Assembly (NCBI GenBank): GCA_035447065.1
Contig: DAOTGJ010000003.1
Location: 62,001 to 126,000 of the forward strand
DNA: 64,000 nt
From: CALEMW01 sp035447065
GTDB taxonomy: Bacteria > Krumholzibacteriota > Krumholzibacteriia > LZORAL124-64-63
Direction: 5' to 3'
Shown in pieces: positions 60,455-64,000 of the stretch; within the stretch, counting starts at the first letter, position 1, and each line of letters starts with the position of its first letter. Under the pieces are notes generated by a model. That model made no database searches. It was given only the letters and a program-made list of their open reading frames with translations, and was not told where the DNA came from. A program made the translations under genes and the position numbers.

Positions 60455-61867
60455 CTAGGCGTTCTTCACGAACTCGTAGCCCCGGCGCAGGGCCTCCATG
60501 TTCATGTCGATGAGGTTCTTCTTCTTGATGGTGGCCTTGAGCGTGCGCTCCACCACCTCCAGGGGGAAGGCCCCCGTGGCGGCGGTCAGGGCGCCCAGCA
60601 GGACCACGTTGGCCACCTTGGGGGTGCCCACCTCGTCGGCGATGCCCGTGGCCGGGATCAGCACCGTGTTCAGGCGCGTGGCATCCGGGCGACCCTCCAC
60701 GATGGTGGTGTCCACGATGATGGTCCCGCCGTCCGGCACGTCCTGCTCGAAGGCCTCCAGCGAGGGCTGGTTCATGACCACCAGCACGTTGGGCCTTTCG
60801 ACCAGGGGCGAGCCGATCCGCGCCGGCGACACGTTCACCGAGCAGTTGGCCGTGCCGCCGCGCATCTCCGGACCGTAGGCCGGGATCCAGCTGGTGTGCA
60901 GGTTGCAGCGCATGCCCACCTGGGCCAGGAACAGGCCCATGGTCAGCACGCCCTGGCCGCCGAAGCCCGCGAACTTGCAGTTCAGCGGCTGCGTCAGGGT
61001 CACGTCCTCCCCCGCCTCGTCGGCGCGGTCGGCGCCCAGGTAGGCGTCGGACTTGGCGGTGTCGAAGGGCTCCACGGGGCGGTACCAGTCGCCCTCGCGC
61101 TCGTCGGACTCGTCCTTGAACACGCCCAGGGGGAAGATCTTGGTCATCTCCTCCAGCAGCCAGTCGCGGGCGTCGGGCCCGTCCATCTTCCAGCCCGTGG
61201 GGCAGGCCGACAGGATCTCCACGAAGGAGTACCCCTTGTTCTCCACCTGGTTCTGCAGGGCTTTGCGGATGGCCTTGCGGGCCTTCATGATGTGCTTGGA
61301 CTGGCCGATGGCCACGCGCTCCACGTAGGTGGCCGCGGGCAGGGTGGCCAGGATCTCCGCCATGCGGATGGGGTTGCCGTGGGCGGTCTCCAGGCGGCCG
61401 CGGGGCGTGGTGGCCGTCTTCTGGCCGATGAGCGTGGTGGGCGCCATCTGGCCGCCCGTCATGCCGTAGATGGCGTTGTTCACGAAGAACACCGTGATGT
61501 TCTCGCCGCGGTTGGCGGCGTGCAGGGTCTCGGCGGTGCCGATGGCGGCCAGGTCGCCGTCGCCCTGGTAGCTGATCACGATGGAGTCCGGGTTGGCGCG
61601 CTTGATGCCCGTGGCCACCGCCGGCGCGCGGCCGTGGGCCGCCTGGAAGTTGCCGCAGTCGAAGTAGTAGTACCCGAACACGGAGCAGCCCACCGGCGAG
61701 ACGAAGACCGTGCGCTCGCGGATGCCCAGGTCGTCCATGCACTCGGCGATCATCTTGTGGATGTTGCCGTGCCCGCAGCCGGGGCAGTAGTGGGTGGTCT
61801 CCTTGTGGGGACCGCTCTTGCGCTCGAACTCGGTGTAGAAGGCCTGGGGTTTCTCGACGATCTTCAC
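60455..61867 (-). CDS. 2-oxoacid:ferredoxin oxidoreductase, fused beta-gamma subunit
   Basis: A protein of 470 residues from GTG 61867, overlapping the alpha stop as GTGA. Residues 1-270 are the TPP-binding beta subunit (THYCPGCGHGNIHKMI, IVISYQGDGDLAAIG, FFVNNAIYGMTGGQMAPTT). Residues about 285-470 are the gamma subunit (NCKFAGFGGQGVLTMGLFLAQVGM, YGPEMRGGTANCSV). These are usually separate genes. The substrate is probably 2-oxoglutarate or a branched-chain oxoacid; the sequence alone does not decide. Needs ferredoxin, encoded at 62948. Confidence 0.93.
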   Translation of the reverse strand: MKIVEKPQAFYTEFERKSGPHKETTHYCPGCGHGNIHKMIAECMDDLGIRERTVFVSPVGCSVFGYYYFDCGNFQAAHGRAPAVATGIKRANPDSIVISYQGDGDLAAIGTAETLHAANRGENITVFFVNNAIYGMTGGQMAPTTLIGQKTATTPRGRLETAHGNPIRMAEILATLPAATYVERVAIGQSKHIMKARKAIRKALQNQVENKGYSFVEILSACPTGWKMDGPDARDWLLEEMTKIFPLGVFKDESDEREGDWYRPVEPFDTAKSDAYLGADRADEAGEDVTLTQPLNCKFAGFGGQGVLTMGLFLAQVGMRCNLHTSWIPAYGPEMRGGTANCSVNVSPARIGSPLVERPNVLVVMNQPSLEAFEQDVPDGGTIIVDTTIVEGRPDATRLNTVLIPATGIADEVGTPKVANVVLLGALTAATGAFPLEVVERTLKATIKKKNLIDMNMEALRRGYEFVKNA

Positions 61868-62925
61868 GACCGGCCTCCTTCCAGGATCGCGTCGTACTGG
61901 GCCAGCAGCTCCTCGGCGCCCGGCACCATGCCGCCGCAGCGGCCGTAGAAGTGCACCGGCGCCTTGCCGTTCACGGCCAGCCGCACGTCTTCGACCATCT
62001 GGCCGGTGCTGAGCTCCACGGAGAGGAACTGCACGTCGCGCTCGGCGTGGCGGGCGATGGGCTCGCTGGGGTACGGCCAGAGGGTGATGGGGCGCAGCAG
62101 GCCCACCTTCTTGCCCGCGGCGCGGGCCTGGTCCACGGTGCTGTACACGATGCGCGACACGATGCCGAAGGCCACGATGATCAGGTCGGCGTCGTCGGTG
62201 AGGTACTCCTCGTACATCACCTCGTTGGCCGTGATCTCCTTGTACTTGGCGTCCAGCTTCAGGTTGTGGCGCTCCAGGTCCACGCTCTCCAGGAAGATGG
62301 AGCTGATGAGGTTCTTGTGGGTGGCGGCGTCGCCGCGCACGCACCAGTCCGTGTGGTCGTAGGGCACCACGCGGGCGGCGGGCACGTCCACCGGCTCCAT
62401 CATCTGGCCGGTGAAGCCGTCGGCCATGATGCAGGCCGGGTTGCGGTACTTGTCCGCCAGGTCGAAGGCGTGGACCGTCAGGTCGCACATCTCCTGGGCG
62501 CAGTTGGGCGCCAGGGTGATCAGGCGGTAGTTGCCGTGGCCGCCGCCCTTGGTCACCTGGAAGTAGTCGGCCTGCTCGGGCGCGATGTTGCCCAGGCCCG
62601 GACCGCCGCGCACCACGTTGACCACCACGCAGGGCAGCTCGGCGCCGGCGATGTAGCTCATGCCCTCCTGCTTCAGGGAGAAGCCGGGGCTGCTGCTGGC
62701 CGTCATGGTGCGGATGCCCATGCCCGCGGTGCCGTACACCATGTTGATGGCCGCCACCTCGGACTCGGCCTGGATGAAGGTGCCGCCCAGGGCCGGGAAG
62801 TGCATGGCCGCGGCGTGGGCGATCTCGCTGGCGGGGGTGATGGGATAGCCGTAGTAGGCCCGGCACCCCGCCTGCAGGGCCCCGACGACGATGGCGTCGT
62901 TGCCCTTCATGAACTGCTTGGACAT
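61864..62925 (-). CDS. 2-oxoacid:ferredoxin oxidoreductase alpha subunit
   Basis: A protein of 353 residues. The N-terminal pyrimidine-binding part is KGNDAIVVGALQAGCRAYYGYPITPASEIAH, with TFIQAESEVAAINMVYGTAGMGIRTMTASSSPGFSLKQEG, as in VorB/KorA proteins without the gamma-domain fusion. It completes the TPP enzyme with the fused beta-gamma protein. It starts 22 bases after the ferredoxin gene. Confidence 0.94.
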   Translation of the reverse strand: MSKQFMKGNDAIVVGALQAGCRAYYGYPITPASEIAHAAAMHFPALGGTFIQAESEVAAINMVYGTAGMGIRTMTASSSPGFSLKQEGMSYIAGAELPCVVVNVVRGGPGLGNIAPEQADYFQVTKGGGHGNYRLITLAPNCAQEMCDLTVHAFDLADKYRNPACIMADGFTGQMMEPVDVPAARVVPYDHTDWCVRGDAATHKNLISSIFLESVDLERHNLKLDAKYKEITANEVMYEEYLTDDADLIIVAFGIVSRIVYSTVDQARAAGKKVGLLRPITLWPYPSEPIARHAERDVQFLSVELSTGQMVEDVRLAVNGKAPVHFYGRCGGMVPGAEELLAQYDAILEGGRS

Positions 62926-62947
62926 CTCCGTCTCCTCGCTTCAGGGC

Positions 62948-63178
62948 CTAGGGCTTGACGACGCGGATCGCGGCCGGTTCCGGACAGGCGTAGAAGCACA
63001 GGGCGCAGCCCGTGCAGTGCTCTCCGGTGTAGTAGGCCGGGTGGTAGCTGGATCCGTTGAGGTCGTCACTGATGGCGATGACGCTCTTGGGGCAGACGGC
63101 GAGGCAGAGCTTGCAGCCCTTGCAGAGCTCGGCGTTGATCTCGATGTAGGGAGCAGCGGCAGCTGGAGTCGCGTTCAT
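62948..63178 (-). CDS. 4Fe-4S ferredoxin (delta subunit of oxidoreductase)
   Basis: A protein of 76 residues from ATG 63178 (GAGGAGG upstream). Two cluster motifs: CKGCKLCLAVCP and CTGCALCFYACP. It is the dedicated electron-accepting subunit of the 2-oxoacid:ferredoxin oxidoreductase and the first gene of that operon. Confidence 0.95.
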   Translation of the reverse strand: MNATPAAAAPYIEINAELCKGCKLCLAVCPKSVIAISDDLNGSSYHPAYYTGEHCTGCALCFYACPEPAAIRVVKP

Positions 63179-63338
63179 CCCGCCTCCTCGCTTGGGGAAC
63201 GATGGGTAGGGTGTTGTGGGGCAAACATAGTCAACGGGACGGGACGGCGGTAGGACGAACTCCCGGCTGAGAGCAGGTATCAAGAAGGCCGGACGCCCCG
63301 CGGGGTCGGCCGGCCACCTGCGCGGAAACCAGGGAAAT

Positions 63339-64000
63339 TCAGGCGTCCTTGAACGCCGGCTTGCGCTTCTCCAGGAAGGCGCGGCAGCCCTCGGCCGCGT
63401 CCTCGGTGGCGCCCACCGCGCCGAAGAGGGCGGCCTCCAGGCGCTGGCCGGCGTCGGGACCGGAGTTGAGGCCCTCGTTCACGGCCTTCAGGGCGTAGCG
63501 GATGGTGCCCGCGCTGTGGCCCGCGATGCGCCCGGCTGTGGCCAGGGCCGTCTCCAGCAGCTCCGCCTGGGGCAGCACCTTGTTGACCAGGCCCATGGCC
63601 AGGGCCTCCTGGGCGCCGGTCATGCCGCCGGTGAGGATCATCTCCAGGGCGCGGCCGCGGCCCACCAGGCGCGGCAGGCGCTGGGTGCCGCCGTAGCCGG
63701 GGATCAGGCCCAGGGTGATCTCCGGCAGGCCCAGGCGCGCCGTGTCGGCGGCGTAGCGGAAGGTGCAGGCCAGGGCCAGCTCGCAGCCGCCGCCCAGGGC
63801 GAAGCCGTTGATCGCGGCGATCACCGGCTTGCCCAGGTTCTCTATGGACCACATGAGCGCCTGCCCCTGCTCGGCCATGCGCTCCAGGGCGGGGCCTCCC
63901 GCGCCGGCCAGCTCCGAGATGTCGGCCCCGGCCACGAAGGCCTTCTCCCCCGCGCCGGTCAGCACCACGGCCTTCACGCTCGGGTCCGCGCGCAGGGCGC
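63339..64000 (-). CDS. Enoyl-CoA hydratase/isomerase (5' end beyond window)
   Basis: Partial: the last 220 codons. Crotonase motifs: KAFVAGADISELAG (oxyanion hole), NGFALGGGCELALACTFRYAADTARLGLPEITLGLIPGYGGTQRLPRLVG with the catalytic Glu in LPEI and a second Glu region, and the C-terminal FLEKRKPAFKD. It hydrates enoyl-CoA in fatty-acid or short-chain acid breakdown. Family members with this sequence are often crotonase/3-hydroxybutyryl-CoA dehydratase. The N-terminus lies outside the window. Confidence 0.95.
   Translation of the reverse strand, partial: ALRADPSVKAVVLTGAGEKAFVAGADISELAGAGGPALERMAEQGQALMWSIENLGKPVIAAINGFALGGGCELALACTFRYAADTARLGLPEITLGLIPGYGGTQRLPRLVGRGRALEMILTGGMTGAQEALAMGLVNKVLPQAELLETALATAGRIAGHSAGTIRYALKAVNEGLNSGPDAGQRLEAALFGAVGATEDAAEGCRAFLEKRKPAFKDA

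Overview
The window is GC-rich (roughly 70 percent by eye) chromosomal sequence from a free-living diderm bacterium. It carries one 100-base run of N (30626-30725), so it is a scaffold from a draft or metagenome-derived assembly. Diderm traits are TonB/ExbB/ExbD, several outer-membrane beta-barrel candidates, an LpoA-like lipoprotein, an AsmA protein, and heptose and dTDP-rhamnose enzymes. A bacterial histone, a fused 2-oxoacid:ferredoxin oxidoreductase subunit and an unfamiliar C-terminal tail on secreted proteins suggest an uncultured FCB-type lineage (Krumholzibacteriota/Eisenbacteria-like). That placement is inference, not proof. I see no rRNA, CRISPR array, prophage or insertion sequence; nearly everything is core chromosome.

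Layout. 1-4.7 kb: LpoA-like lipoprotein (cut by the window edge), DUF2914 protein, SurA/PpiC-like lipoprotein, and the S6-S18-L9 ribosomal operon. 4.9-9.1 kb: pth, L25, prs, tRNA-Gln, spoVG and ispE, the same relative order as in Bacillus minus a few genes. 9.1-14.7 kb: gmhA, rfbD, recX, recA, thpR, cinA and pgpA. 14.8-19.1 kb: Roadblock-like protein, recR, ybaB, dnaX, SRP RNA, three tRNAs and tadA, again a Bacillus-like block. 19.2-23.8 kb (plus strand): a NikR-controlled ECF-type nickel uptake operon with its own outer-membrane protein. 23.8-25 kb: TMEM175-like channel and three tRNAs. 25-33.2 kb: asmA, mnmA, TPR lipoprotein, outer-membrane protein, gapped lipoprotein, exbD, exbB, tonB. 33.3-37 kb: murB, a beta-barrel protein, comM. 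37.1-41.6 kb: two tandem secreted paralogues, a single-fold bacterial histone, an M20 peptidase, tRNA-Glu and a lamin-tail-domain protein. 41.7-52.2 kb: S1-domain protein, cysteine desulfurase plus nadA, secreted propeller-like lipoprotein, secreted PepF-type peptidase, a beta-barrel protein, tRNA-Lys, purA and a small haem-c/EF-hand-like protein. 52.2-58.8 kb: engB, lon, clpX, clpP, tig and tRNA-Leu, the proteostasis cluster. 58.9-64 kb: sigma-54 response regulator, 2-oxoacid:ferredoxin oxidoreductase (beta-gamma fusion, alpha, ferredoxin) and a truncated enoyl-CoA hydratase.

Genes are tightly packed. Many neighbours overlap by four bases (GTGA or ATGA), and those overlaps fix several GTG starts. 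Stable-RNA genes are preceded by TTGACA-like/TATATT-like promoters with exactly 17-base spacers.

The most striking novelty candidate is a C-terminal tail, N-E-x-x-[TN]-[FW]-[GS]-x-[LV]-K-x-L-[YF]-(NG)-R at the very end of the protein. Four secreted proteins with different bodies share it (genes at 37129, 37837, 40951 and 51798). It looks like an undescribed sorting or processing signal.
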